The notes under the pieces are model-generated. The model had not been told where the DNA came from. It saw nothing but the letters and a program-made list of their open reading frames with translations, and made no database searches. Positions 48,768-60,405 of a stretch of 64,000 nt of DNA are shown in pieces. Made by a program: the position numbers and the translations under genes. Origin of the DNA: Hedera helix. Taxonomy: Eukaryota; Streptophyta; Magnoliopsida; Apiales; Araliaceae. Numbering within the stretch: position 1 is the stretch's first letter; every line of letters begins with the position of its first letter. The stretch covers positions 30,074,773 through 30,138,772 of the forward strand of contig OX359278.1 of NCBI GenBank assembly GCA_947179155.2, read 5' to 3'.

Positions 48768-51303
48768 ATCAATGATTTTGTAAATTGGGTGTTTGGTCAA
48801 ATGAAGGTTTCAGTGAGTAATTGGGGTGTGATCGAGATGTATATAGATTTCTGGTACCTTTTGTGTATAGGGTTTGAAGAGTTTCTGGGTTTCAACAATG
48901 GTTTTGGTATATGATGAGTTTATACGGTTTAGAGAAATGGAAACTGATAACTGATGGGAAAGGACAATCGTCAATTTGAAATTTCTTTGCTTATATCATT
49001 TCCCTCGTAAGTTTGTAGAAGACACGTGTCGGATATTCATTTGCAGGATGTGGTCTTTATTTTTGCATTTATCATAACTGATGCATAACTAACCCACTTG
49101 AGTTTGGAGAGCGTGAACACTACTTCCCTATTTGACAGACACCTTGATCAGTTCGTAGAGTGACTTGCTTTTCACTCTACGATTATCAAAAAAAACTTTG
49201 GTCAATAGCGAATTCTAATGATTGAGATTTCTTTACCCAGTTCTCTTCTCCTGTTCAAATGGCAGGTGGATCATTCCTTGATGAAAGTCGACTTTGGTTT
49301 GAGAAAATTTCTTTTTCCTTTTACATCGGGAGCTCAGAAGGAAAACAGGTGATGTAACATTCAGTCTTTTAACAGAGTTAAGGAATCTCAGAGAGGGCAT
49401 GCCTCTTAGTCTGAAACTTAGGGCTTGGTTTGTCTCTGAGGCGCTTTATCTGAGGAAAGACTGCTTTGGTATGGAAGAGGGAATGTTAATCTCTGTATGA
49501 CATGAACTGTGAGCAGGTAATTGGCTGTAATAGGTTCAAGGGAAGGATGGTTTATGGGGAGTGTGGTTGTAAACATATTTTGTTCTACGATCTAGTTGTT
49601 GATCGTAGTGACTCTAAAATTTGGAGCAATATGGCTGATCTGGTTTTCAATCGTAGAGTTTAGAGACTCTACGATTTGGGGATGAAGATTTAATGTGTTT
49701 TGATAACTTCTTCACTTGTTTCTGATTATTGCTCCCCTATGGTCAATGCTTTCATTTCTGAGGTAGATGGTCTTCTAGTGAACATCCATTTTTGGTTAGT
49801 AGAGTACCTTCCTTAGTACTGTCTGCTCTACGATTCTCTGACTAGTGCTGCGATCGTAGAGTTGGTCTGACCTTGTTAGGCTTTGCCCTGTGTATTGCTA
49901 AGCTTGATGTAATGTTGCTCCCCCACACCTGTTACTGCCACCTTATGATTGGATTCTCCATCAATGAATTATGAATTGTTCTCTTCAAAATTTGGCTTTT
50001 CTAAAATCCCTTTTTCTGACATTATGATCGTAGGCTTTGCATTCTCAGCTTTCTTTGATACTAGAGTTGACTCGCATTTTAAAGAGAACCTTGCCCTTGC
50101 ATTCCTCTTTAAGTGGTCTTTGGATCAGTCAAGACACCTACAGGTTAAATTTTCTAATTTGGTACCCACACTTATTTGGGTCCTGAGAGGTTAGTAATTT
50201 TAAGTACCTAACATTATTATATTTTGAAATCTCAATGTGCATAGTAGTGAATTAATGATGACAGTTATTTTATGCTAAATGAGTATGTGTGTGAGAGGTT
50301 TAAGATTGATAAATCACTTTTCATGAGATACTGAGTTTTTGAACTTTAGTGGAGTGATGATCAGTTCTATGTATTGTGCTTCAATGGCTCGTAAAGTTGA
50401 TCAGTCTCTACGATCCTTTAGAGTGCAACGATAGATATGACCATACTCTACGATTTATCAAGAACTCAGATTAAAACAAAATCGAAAGTAACTCAGAAGA
50501 GAGTTAAGGTAGGATAAATACCAATCAAGGCTACCTCTTTGGATTTTGAGAGAAACAGAGTTAATGTAAGGAAGTGAGTATTGCTAAAGATAAATCTTCA
50601 AGATTTCCTCAATTATAGAAGGTTAAATTCAATCTCAACACTAATTTTTTTCTTTATCAATTGAAAGAGCTCTCATATGAGTACAAGTAATATTTGATAA
50701 ATGATATGTCATGGTTTAACGAGAGTATTTTAGGAGGATAATGATTCCTTTACAAGATCCTTAGAAATGAGGATAAATAATATAAATAACTTTGTTATGC
50801 AATACAATAATTGATAATTTCAGTACTTGGAGGAGATAGAATAAAATACCTCACTGTTGTCAATCACTTGACAAATAGTGGTTCTGATATTTGATGAAGC
50901 ATAGCTGTTATTGCAATGATTTGCAGTCCTTCCGGTTTTTTATTTGAGACACCATAAATTTCTTCATATAGCTGCATAAATTGATGCATCGACCAAAAAC
51001 CTTTGTGCTGTGGACAGAATACTTTATTCCTGGATAACTCTTGCTGCATCTGTGTTCTTCCTCCATTACCCTACTGATTTCCCTTAGCTCAATTTGTCTG
51101 AACAAGATAATTTTTTTAAGCACATGGTTAAGCATGGATGGCCTTAGGCAGCTTATTCATTGGATTCCCTGTACAAACAATTTTCAACTTGTGAGATTTA
51201 AATTCATTTTGTCTTTTATACCTAATACCGAGATTTTACACTAATCTAAATTTGTGTCATGGATCAACTCAAAGTGTAGGCTTTAACATATTTGTGAGAA
51301 CTT
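48768..51303 (-). other. 5' leader of the SIRE-like element
   Basis: 2.5 kb between primer-binding site and the reading frame. It holds no credible long frame but several CTCTACGATC-type words (near 49170, 49583, 49660, 49828, 50404 and 50449). Such a long leader is usual for LARD/SIRE-like non-autonomous elements. Confidence 0.65.
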
Positions 51304-51316
51304 GCTCTGATACCAA
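51304..51316 (-). promoter_or_regulatory. Primer-binding site of the SIRE-like element (tRNA-iMet)
   Basis: The plus strand reads GCTCTGATACCAA, complement of TTGGTATCAGAGC, one base from the LTR at 51318. Confidence 0.85.
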
Positions 51317-51317
51317 T

Positions 51318-54293
51318 TGTTAGTTCCCGTGGACACAATAATGATCTAGAAGGGGGGGGGGGTTGAATGGATCATTAAAACTTTTTCCATTTATAAAGAA
51401 AGCATATTAGTTATAAATGATGGGATCAATTCAAGCACAACGGATTATACTTTTAAAAACCCCTTAAAGATATATGAGTCAGTTCAATAGTGTGTTAATC
51501 TACAGTACGGGTGATAACAGATTTAACAGTTATAGTGCAAAAGTGTAAAAGACATAAAGTAAATGACACAAGAGATTTAAGTGGTTCGGAGACTGAACAA
51601 CTCCTACTCCACTCTTCTACTTTGACAAGTACGAAATCCATTAAGGTTTAGTCCTCCGGACTAGGACACTCTTGCCCTCATCAAATCCAACAGACTTGGT
51701 TTCTTCAGTCACATTAAGACTAGGACACTCTTGCCCTCATCAAAGCCAGCAGCTTTGGGACTGTAAACTAAGCCAAGCAGACTTAGAATCTCTTGTACCC
51801 TTCGGTACTCAACAAGTCCAGCAGACTTGATTTCTTTAGTTCTCCATGTCGAGAAACTATGACCCTCATTAAGTCCAGCAGACTTGAGTTGTTTATTTGT
51901 TGGGTTGTGCTGCTAAGTAGAACATTTGCTCTTCTTCATCTTTAGGTACTTAACAGCTGCTTGTGATCAACCTTTGAATGCTGCTGATATTTGTCGTTGA
52001 TGTTCCTCTTCTTTCTGTATTCAGCAACTACCCATGATCACCTGAAATGTGCTGCTGAGTTCTTTCAATAAGCTTTTTGCTTAGCAGTTGTGTTGAACAC
52101 TTAGCTTGTATTTCACACAAAATTCCATTCTGTACTCTTCTTTTCTCAAAGTGTTATTGGCTTCTTTGATCCTTCGATTCTTAGCTCATATGCCAGCCCT
52201 TCGGCATTTTTCGTTTTTGTCTTGGTGAAGCTTCTCAACCTTTCGGTCGTGTATGTATTGTTCTTGCTTATTCACCCCACTTTTTCTTTTTCCTGATTTG
52301 CTCTTTTTGTAGATCTTTGAATTATCTTTCTGTTACAGATCTCCCTGATACAAATCTTTCTGTAGCAAATCCTTCCGTTGAAGCATGTTTAGTTTCAGAC
52401 TTCTTTATGAATACTTTATTCATTTAGTCAGAGTGTTAGTGCTCTGCAGATTCAGACTTGTTGACTTGTCTTCTTTAACCATGGAGAGAGATGTCAGTCT
52501 TGGGTTCTTCCCAGTCTTCATAGAGTGGACAGGTCTTTTGGTAGAATATGATCGTTGAGACACAGTCTACTGATTTCTTGAGCCTGATGCATGATACTAG
52601 AAGTCTTTGCTCTGACACTCAGCACGCATAAGTCAATATTTTGACATTTCTGACTTCTTCTATAGCAGATGCCATAGAAGTGTTCACGTGGATGTTTCTG
52701 AAGTAATTAACAACTCATTTTGAGATTACTGACTTAAGTGCTTAGATGTCTTCAATCCTAGTTGGCACTTAAGTACTCGACGATTAATCCAGTTGTAGCT
52801 TCTTGCTTCTGATCGTTGAGTCATCTGCTGGTTCTGCTATGTAGCTCTACGATCTTGTCTGTCGTAGGCTTCTGATCGTTGAGTCATTTGTTGGTTTTTC
52901 TAGGTAGCTCTACGAACTTGTCTGTCGTAGGCTTCTGTGTAGATCAGAGAGTGATTGACTTTACTAACTCTACGATTTTATCCGAGCCTTGCGGTCCTGA
53001 CGATATGCTTCTCATGCTTCGTGATCTTCATTGTGCTTTATGTATATAGAACATAAGTCTATGATCTGGTTTAAGCTTTAACAGATGATTTCTTATCATA
53101 GAGGATTGCTCTATGAACTTCAGGCGTGCTCGAACTACTTGGTTCTATATGTCATGGAGGACTGCTCTATGACCCTTTAGGTGCCAGATCTTTATTGTTG
53201 AGGACTGCTCTATGAACTTTTAGTTGCATTTTCTGCTGTATAATAAAAGGTTGTTTATGACAGGTAGCATTTGAATTTCTTTAGCTTGATTGCTTTAAAC
53301 GTTGTACATCTGAACTTGCTTTATCATTTTACGACTTAGCTTTGCAAAATTTTGATCTGACTTGTAGTGTAAGTCGTAGTGCAATCGTAGAGTTATGATT
53401 TGAATTGCTGTAGATGCTGTAGATGTACTAGATCTTCATTCAGTTTGTTTAACAGCTCAAGGACAGTCTACTGAATAATCTTTATGAGGATTGTTGTCAT
53501 GATTCTGAATACTCATGTAAAGGTTGCTCTTTGACTCTGCTTGGTTCGTAGACAAGATTAGGAGAATCGTAGAGTGACTGTCTATATGGACTTTACGATC
53601 CCGAGAGTTAGCCCTACGATGCTGAGACAACTCTACGATCTGCGGAGAGGACTCTTCAATTTTCCGAGCCTTATTCTGCGTTTACCAGGCAGACTCTACG
53701 ATCTTCCTAGGAGACTCTACGATCTTCCTTTGAGTGATTTCATAAGACTTCTATCTGAATGACACTTCACTTCTCAATCAGTCTTTGTTGATGGAGTTGG
53801 TGCTTGGATCTTCTGTTTGCTTGCCGGTCATTCAGGGTCTTCATACTGATGATCTTTAAGTAAACACTCTATGATTCTGCTTTGGAAATGTGAGCGTATG
53901 ACTGTCTATGCTGATGGCTTGCAGACTCTACGATCGTGAGTGTAGTCTGCGATTCTTGCTTTAACTCTCTTGCTAGACTGTTGTTCTTTTCGGTCGATCA
54001 GGCCTATCTATTACAATTTAAGATCAACCTAACAAGTTTGATCTTTCTATATATATAGTCCTTGTACATAGTGATCTTTTGAAGGACTGTACAATGCTAT
54101 TATCTCATATGAGATCAACTTAACAAATTTGACCTCGTCAATCTAAGTCCTTAGAACATAATGTTTATTAACTATTAAGGATTTTACATCTTTCATTAAT
54201 GCAGACATATTTGCATATTGATTCATTTATCTTTTAAAACACATCATCAAATCTTATAATAGAGAAATAACATTCACATGCATATTCCAAATA
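51318..54293 (-). repeat. 5' LTR of the SIRE-like element
   Basis: Direct repeat of 33639-36634, with the 11-base G run at 51352-51362 and the same CTCTACGATC-rich stretch (52840-53720). It is followed by the TSD GATTC at 54294-54298. Confidence 0.9.
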
Positions 54294-54298
54294 GATTC

Positions 54299-54350
54299 TT
54301 CTGTATTAGAGGCGGATTTGTTCATCTCAAATAGTCTGATTTTGGTAGTG
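54299..54350 (+). repeat. Right terminus of CACTA 1
   Basis: AGAGGCGGATTTG followed by the inverted terminal motif ending TGGTAGTG at 54350. Confidence 0.65.
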
Positions 54351-55149
54351 TAGTTTTTGTAATATACACTAAATTCAGAATATGAGATTTTATAATTAAT
54401 CTTTGATGAAGCTTTCAATACATGCTCTGATGTGCAAACTAAATTAAATCAACTTGCTTTAATAAATTTGGTAACTTGATCATTAAAAAGAAATTTTAAA
54501 AAATCTATTCTATAATGATCTGTAATTCTGTAGCTTTTGTAATATGATCATTAATGAGTAATAAAGAAGATTTATGTGATCTAATCAATGTGTTATATGA
54601 TAATTAATATGTGTTAATGATTTGTGAAAGAATAAATTTTCTTGAAAAAATAACGAAGAAAACACTATTCACGCGTAAATCTTTTTTCATTTTTTTTTAA
54701 ATTTCGCATTCACAAGTATCGCTTATTTTGTATTCAAGAACGTGTTTACTATTCAAAAATGCTAAAAACAAAAATTGATTAAATCCTAATTAAGTCGATT
54801 AGGTTATAACTAGAAGAAAATTCATAATTTATCCGGTTGAATTAAGGAACTAATTAAGCTAACTAGAAACCCTAACTAGGAAACCAAGAACCACAATTAA
54901 ACCCTAACTATAATCAAAACTCTAACTAAATTGGTGATTTTGGGTGTAGAGATTAATTAGGCCTAAGCAATTGTGTAATCTATGTTAGGGCCAATTTGGT
55001 GAAAAATAAATTAATAACCGAACTTAATTTCATGTTGGAAATAATTAATGGCCCAATCAATTATTGAATCGAGGTCCAATGGATTGGTTATGAAAGCCCA
55101 ATGAATTAATTAAATCAAACTAAAACCCTAGCCCAATGAGCGATGGATT
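54351..55149. other. Unassigned AT-rich DNA between the two CACTA elements
   Basis: No frame, terminal repeat or RNA gene recognised. Scattered CCCTAACTA words near 54880-54930 are not a telomeric array. It may be part of an older element. Confidence 0.5.
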
Positions 55150-55375
55150 CACTACTAGAAAATCGACCTATAGCGACGACATATAGCGACGGTCGAGGCG
55201 GAACCGTCGCTATAGAAGGAAAAAGTACCTATAGCGACGGTCGACTCATGACCGTCGCTATAAATGAGAAAAATGGACCTATAGCGACGGTTAACTCATG
55301 ACCGTCGCTATAAATGAAAAAAAAAATAGACATATAGCGACGGCCTTTACTTGACCGTCGGTGTAGAGTATATTT
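55150..55375 (+). repeat. Left terminal and subterminal repeats of CACTA 2
   Basis: Four inverted-repeat modules, each TATAGCGACGG...CCGTCGCTATA with a short loop, spaced about 55-60 bp (for example 55201-55223 and 55231-55261). The last module is imperfect (GACCGTCGGTGTA). Confidence 0.9.
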
Positions 55376-55781
55376 TATCAGGCGCGCAGAGCTCCCTCCA
55401 ATTTTTTTTTATCCCAAATCCCATTACCTCTCTGGCTCTCGCACCTCCCATTTTTTTCTCCCAAATCCCATTCCCTTTCTGGCTCTCTCACTAACCTACG
55501 AACCATCATTCTCTCTCAATCTCTTCTGACGCCGACTCTTCCACCTCCGACTCTGGCTCACCCACCTCTGACGCCAACCTTCGACTCACTCACGTCCAAC
55601 TCTCTCTCAAATCAGCCCTCGTCTAAAAAATCACTAGCCCTCTCAAATTTCTTAACCTTCCTGCTTCTAGAAGCCATACGGGGAGGGGTAATCAGCTACG
55701 GAAACTAATGGGGAGGTTTTCAGTTGTATTGTAAAGGTTTGGTGAGTGAAGAGAGGGTCAGTAATGTGAGGAGTAAGATAG
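55376..55781 (+). promoter_or_regulatory. CT-rich leader region of CACTA 2
   Basis: Pyrimidine-rich sequence with a duplicated ATCCCAAATCCCATT...TCTGGCTCTC module (55411 and 55462) and further CTCTCTCAATCTC and CCACCTCCGACTC stretches. It looks like a plant 5' UTR or transcription-start region and lies just before the captured fragments. Promoter activity is inference. Confidence 0.4.
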
Positions 55782-56000
55782 CTCAATGCTGGGTATGCTG
55801 TCGACGGTTACGCTCGCTCTCGTGGCGTCGACGCCTGCCTCGTTACCTTCACCATCGGCGGACTAAGCGTGCTCAACGCCATCGCAGACGCTTACAGTGA
55901 GAATCTCCAGCTTATTTGCATCGTCGGAGGACCCAATTCCAATTACTACAGGACTAACAGAATTCTTCACCATACCATTGGATTATCGGACTTCAATCAC
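55782..56000 (+). pseudogene. Pyruvate decarboxylase fragment
   Basis: A continuous frame matches the N-terminal (pyrimidine-binding) domain of plant PDC, the thiamine-diphosphate enzyme converting pyruvate to acetaldehyde: LNAGYAVDGYARSRG, GGLSVLNAIADAYSEN, ICIVGGPNSN, TNRILHHTIGL. Homology begins near 55782 after an in-frame TAG at 55779 and stops sharply after DFNH near 56000, about 73 residues of an enzyme of roughly 600. The conserved PDFSQE after GL is changed to SDFNH. The frame runs on into unrelated sequence to 56156. It is a captured piece, not an enzyme. Confidence 0.92.
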
Positions 56001-56156
56001 GTGGTCAACAGCGACAGTACTTATAACGGGACGGAGAAACCGAATCCCGCTATAAAAAAAAAGCACCCCATTCTGTTTCTCAGGCATCCCACCAGACAGA
56101 GAAGTGTAAAGAACAACGATAAATCAACCGATTACAGGTATTATATTGCACGATAA
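56001..56156 (+). other. Open frame fused downstream of the PDC fragment, origin unknown
   Basis: The PDC frame continues with VVNSDSTYNGTEKPNPAIKK and a basic stretch (FLRHPTRQRSVKNNDKSTD) to TAA at 56154-56156. A weak donor CAG/GTATTA occurs near 56138. I do not recognise it; it may be another captured exon. Confidence 0.45.
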
Positions 56157-56251
56157 TCGATAAAATTTATACATTATATATGTCCAATTCCTAAATTGTA
56201 TTTGTTCCCTATAATAGAAACCCCTACGATCCTGCAAGTTGAACTTTCGAA

Positions 56252-58298
56252 ATGGGACGCTCAAACACCAGAGTCTCCGGCGATTCCACCACCGTCTCCG
56301 ATGGCGGCTATACCGCCACTGAGGCAGACGTTGACACCGACGCCGGCAGCAAAGCCGCCGCCGTTGACTTGCCACCGCCACCCTCCAATTCCAGTCCCTT
56401 CCATGAAGGAGAGAAAGTCCTTGCTTTTCATGGCCATCACCATTATCCAGGCAAGGTATAATTTATACTTCCTCTCTCTCTTTTCGAATGGAATGAAGAA
56501 GGAATTCAATTACTTTGGTTTGCTAATGCTATTAGGTATTTGTCAATGGGGTAAAAGAGATGATTCCCTAAAATAGAAGATTTATTTTGTAGGCATTACT
56601 TTTATTTGTTCTATTTTGAAGGTATTTAATTGTTACTGAGTCTAAGTTTTGTACTTTTAGTGGAATGTGTTTGATTTTGGTTCTAACTTCCATTCGTTAC
56701 TATGATATTACATTTGCTTGAGATGCACTATATAATTCTATTTTTTTAATAACAGTGAAAATTAAGCCTTACTTTGTGAATGATTACTGTTTACACAAGG
56801 AACACTAAATATAACTAGTATCTTTTTCAATATTAACCTTTAAGACTAAAATTTATTATCGAAAAAAGTTATTGTAAAACATTATGTTGAAGTGTGTCTA
56901 GTGCAAGCATAATATTTTGAAAAAAGTCAACAAAAGAAGTAGTCTATTTTTTTAAGGAGAAAAAATAGTATTTGAAAAAAAATCGAAGGAAGAAGTAGGA
57001 CACTTTCTTTTCAAAATGGAGAATTCCAATCGATGGAATTGCATCATAGAATGTGCTCCATCTTTTGGGAAATGAAAAATGAGAGCTCTTTATGAGTTGT
57101 TGAGGTTTTCTTACGAATATTAAAGTTTTTTCTAGAAATATTTGGACTGAATTTTTCCCATGATCTTTGAACATTAAATTTTAGAACTATCATTAGTTAA
57201 TGAAAAAATATGTTTGAATGTGTTCTAGACAAGTTTTGCATAAAATGAAGTCTATCTCTCATTTCCAAACAAGGGATGTATATTAAAACATTGTGGAATG
57301 AGGCCTATCCAAATTCAGTTCCTATACTCTTGCATGATTATAGGATTTCAACAACTAAGTTTGCTACTACAGTGTTCATGCCCCTTACTGGTGGAAATTT
57401 ATCGAAAACTTTTATTGTTAGTCAGAACTCCCATTTCAACGCCAGTCCACCTCTTATCTTGCCTTTTTAGTTTAATGATCTTTCCTTGTCAGTTTTCACG
57501 ACCCAAGTATTAATATGCTACTTGCTTTTCTTTGCAAGGTGCAAAGAGTTGAATGCCGGATGAACGAATGGACATATCACGCTCATTATCTTGTAAGTAT
57601 AATTTTCCAATATATACTGCTTCTGTAGGTCGATTCTTTTTTGTGCGTGTGTTTGGATAAGTTAGGTTTGTTCCTTGTGTCAATAAAAAGTTTATGGAAA
57701 ATGAAAAACTATTAGCTAATATTTTAATGTCTTTTAATCTCTTTATATTTGTAGGGATGGAAGAAAAAGTGAGTACATATATTCTTTTAGAGTTACTAAA
57801 TATGAGGAGCCAAGTTATGGTTAGACTTGAAAGTTTATTTTGTTTATTTTGTTTATTTTTAGATATTCTGGACATTCATGCATTTTAATGTTTGATTCTT
57901 TTTTGGAAATCTTATAAGTTACCCTTTTGTGCTGACCAACTGTTAAGTTTTATTATTTTCTTTTGCTTTTTAATCCTACCTGAAGATTTTAGGATGTCAT
58001 GGTATTTCTATTGATTTTCAACAAATGGTACTAGAGTCAACAACGGAATAGCCTAGTATCCTATCAATGGCAAAGTCTTTAGTTTCCTAAAATGATCATC
58101 TCATGGATATTGAGAAGGCTTTTTGAAATCTTTGAAAGTTGATATTTAGCAGATGGAATGAGTGGGTGGTAATAGATCGTCTGATGAAATTTACTGAAGG
58201 GAATGTCCAAAAGCAGTTGTCGCGAAGCAAAAATCCACCAATAGAAAAGAACGTGAAGCCTGGCCGTGCATTTCAGATTAAACGAAAACATTCTGCTG
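56252..58298 (+). pseudogene. MRG-type chromodomain gene fragment, four exons, frame open
   Basis: Exons 56252-56455, 57539-57592, 57755-57768 and 58153-58298 all have GT-AG borders and splice in frame. The N-terminus is acidic and Ser/Thr-rich, then FHEGEKVLAFHGHHHYPGK / VQRVECRMNEWTYHAHYL / GWKKKWNEWVVIDRLMKFTE, matching the chromo barrel domain of plant MRG1/MRG2 (MORF4-related proteins that read H3K4/H3K36 methylation). The aligned exons have no stop and would give about 139 residues covering the chromodomain and the start of the linker. The MRG domain itself is missing. Introns are retained, so capture was from genomic DNA. Confidence 0.9.
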
Positions 58299-58835
58299 GT
58301 TAGAATTGTTTTTCTGTTCAATATATGTCTGCATAAGATAGATGATTATCGGCTTTTTACGTTTTATAAATTTTATTTTCTCACATGAATTGTATTTGTA
58401 GTTTACCTTTCCTATTCTTACCGTTTCTCTTTTTCCTATATGATGATCCATGTTGATTTATTGATAATTGAGGAATAATAAGATAGAAAAACCTTCTTTA
58501 GTAGCCCAATATAGGAGTGTATGATTATGAATTCCTAATACCTAAAATGGAGCATGATCAAGTTGGGCAAACCTTAAACTTTCATCAGTATTAAACGTGT
58601 CATATTTTTTCGGAGATGGTTCATCATCTTGAATAAAATAAGGTCTAAAGGCTATCTCAGATCAATTAAGGATTTTAGGCCATGTATTGTTTCCCTCCAA
58701 GTTAGGATTGACTGCATATATCTGCAAATAACCAAGGTCTTCTAATAGTGAATTTTTATATAATTTTCATGTAAATATGCTTTGGAGCATAGCCATATCA
58801 GTTTTATTAATGTTACGCAAGTTAAGGTTATTTAG

Positions 58836-59269
58836 AAGTCTGTCATGGATGCTGAAGCTGATAACAGTTGTATCAGAATGTCTAATGAGGTGGTTTGTGA
58901 GGCTTTTGGAGAAAACCAACAGGAGGAAAACTTGGTCCTGCTCGATCCTTGTAATGGAGATTTGAATTCTAATACTGTCCAGGAAATGTTTCTTAAGGGC
59001 TTGAGCTCATTTATGATGACAGACATAATTGAAGTATCTAGTGGTTCCGGGATTGTGATGCAGGCTAGGTGGGAGCTCTTCCAGAAGCAGGTTGAAATCA
59101 CCAAAAGATATCGTGGAGATGCAAATGTTCGATATGCTTGGCTTCCTTCTTCTAAAGTAGCATTGTCTAGTGTCATGAAGTATGGGCTTGGTGATTGTGG
59201 AATAACCGAAAGTAAGTCCACATATGGCATTGGCGTTCTTCTTTTACCTGCAAATTGCACCCAGAACAG
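58836..59269 (+). pseudogene. SRO/RCD1-like PARP-domain exon
   Basis: A single open exon between acceptor TTTAG (58835) and donor CAG/GTCAGT (59270). After an acidic lead-in, MFLKGLSSFMMTDIIEV, ELFQKQVEITKRYRGDANVR, YAWLPSSK and VMKYGLGDCG match the PARP-like domain of SIMILAR TO RCD-ONE proteins, plant stress regulators that lack ADP-ribosyl transferase activity. The rest of the domain and the C-terminal RST domain are absent. If the exon were joined to the preceding MRG exon 4, the frame would stop within a few codons. Confidence 0.88.
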
Positions 59270-60405
59270 GTCAGTTTACTTTTTTAGCTCATTGATTAAT
59301 ACTTTAGTTGGTATCCATATATCTGAGATCTACTTCTGGTTCAGTGTGATCTTATTACTTACAGTAAGACCACAATGAAGCCATGTCTCACAGGTGAAGT
59401 GCTTTATTCTACGTTTTCACTTGTTCTTTAAGGTGGACTTTTTCTTGTCCACACTCCTGTCCTCACTTAATAAAATGTCTTAAATATATATGCTTTATGC
59501 TTATAGATAAATAACAATGCTGGATGTACCATGACGCTTTTGTAGTAAATACATTATTGTTATTTGATAATTGCTTTGAGGTAATGTTCTTAATATGGCC
59601 ACTCAAAAGAGATTCAGATTTTGGTTGGGCTTGCAAAATCTTGAATGATGGACTTCTAGTTGATCGTAAATGTGTTTAACATGGTCTTGGCCACTAGACT
59701 GTAGTATTTCACAAGTTTCTGCTATATTTTGGTAGTGCCAGTACTGCATCTCTTGATGTCCTTATTGTTTGTTTAAAATGGTATTCAGCTTTGTTTAAAA
59801 TGTACTCATGAATTATGTTTATATGATTTCTCAAAAAAAATTCAAGCAACTGTAGTGGTTTCATGGTAGTTTCTTGGTTTCAGTTGGGTGTCGCTATCGA
59901 CGAATGCATCATTCACTAATTGCCTGTTCAAGAGGAACTAAACAGGCGGAAGAATCTTCTACATCAGGTGTCAATGTGGATTCTTAATCGCTACTGCTGT
60001 TGTTGTTGTATGAACAAGTGGGTAATATTTGTAGGTTCATATTAGCAGTTGTTTAAAAAGGCTTATATAGTTGTTGAAATTGGAAACTACCTTCAATAAA
60101 TTTTGATATATGAAACCAGTAAAATCCTGCTCATTAAAAGGCTTACCATCAAAATCTTCCATTGCTTCTGAGTTTCTGGGGAAGGTGATGGTGAATACTC
60201 CCTATGTTCTAAAGTCAGAGATACTTTAGTACTTACTGATTCCCATTTTAGGCAACATGAGTTATATGCTTTTGACTTTTGCAACTTCATTTTGTGTTAT
60301 TATTTAAATTGTGCTCTACTGTCATGTCGCTTCCACCGGAACTATTTTAAAATATGCTGTTTTATTGTCTGTATCAAATCTAATCTGCTGGTGAATGGTT
60401 TTGCA
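59270..60405 (+). other. Intron-like interior with one possible small exon
   Basis: Mostly AT-rich intron-like sequence. 59882-59985, after a TTTCAG acceptor, is GC-richer (VGCRYRRMHHSLIACSRGT in one frame) and may be an exon, but I cannot assign it to a gene. Confidence 0.35.

Larger units (their letters stand above)
33639..54293 (-). mobile_element. SIRE-like (Ty1/copia-type) non-autonomous LTR element with a nested copia element
   Basis: Direct LTRs of about 3.0 kb at 33639-36634 and 51318-54293, with a perfect TSD GATTC (33634-33638 and 54294-54298). The minus-strand primer-binding site TTGGTATCAGAGC (51304-51316) and the minus-strand polypurine context ATCATCAAATAGGGGGAGAT beside 36634 set the orientation. 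Without the copia insertion the element is about 11.2 kb with one long frame of about 730 codons plus a C-terminal extension and no pol. By-eye LTR divergence is near 2 percent. It inserted into the right subterminal region of CACTA 1. Confidence 0.9.
22883..54350 (+). mobile_element. CACTA (En/Spm) element 1, carrying a VIP/PPIP5K gene fragment and two large insertions
   Basis: Left end CACTACTAGAATACTGG at 22883. The right end, reversed, is CACTACCAAAATCAGAC, finishing at 54350. The flanking bases are TAA (22880-22882) and TAG (54351-54353), a 3-bp TSD with one mismatch. Subterminal regions repeat GAGACGGA / TCCGTCTC words at 22900-23520 and 33240-33638, continuing at 54299-54350. Subtracting the insertions at 24379-29036 and 33639-54293 leaves about 6.1 kb. 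No transposase (TNPD/TNPA) is recognised. The terminal repeats agree only over about a dozen bases, so the pairing rests mainly on the shared subterminal motif. Confidence 0.7.

Noticed and set aside
54880..54930. CCCTAACTA words suggesting interstitial telomere repeats
   Set aside because: Only a few irregular copies, not the plant CCCTAAA tandem array.
56124..56509. Minus-strand Arg-rich or Gly-rich frames over the MRG first exon
   Set aside because: They are antisense to a GC-rich exon that has clear homology on the plus strand.
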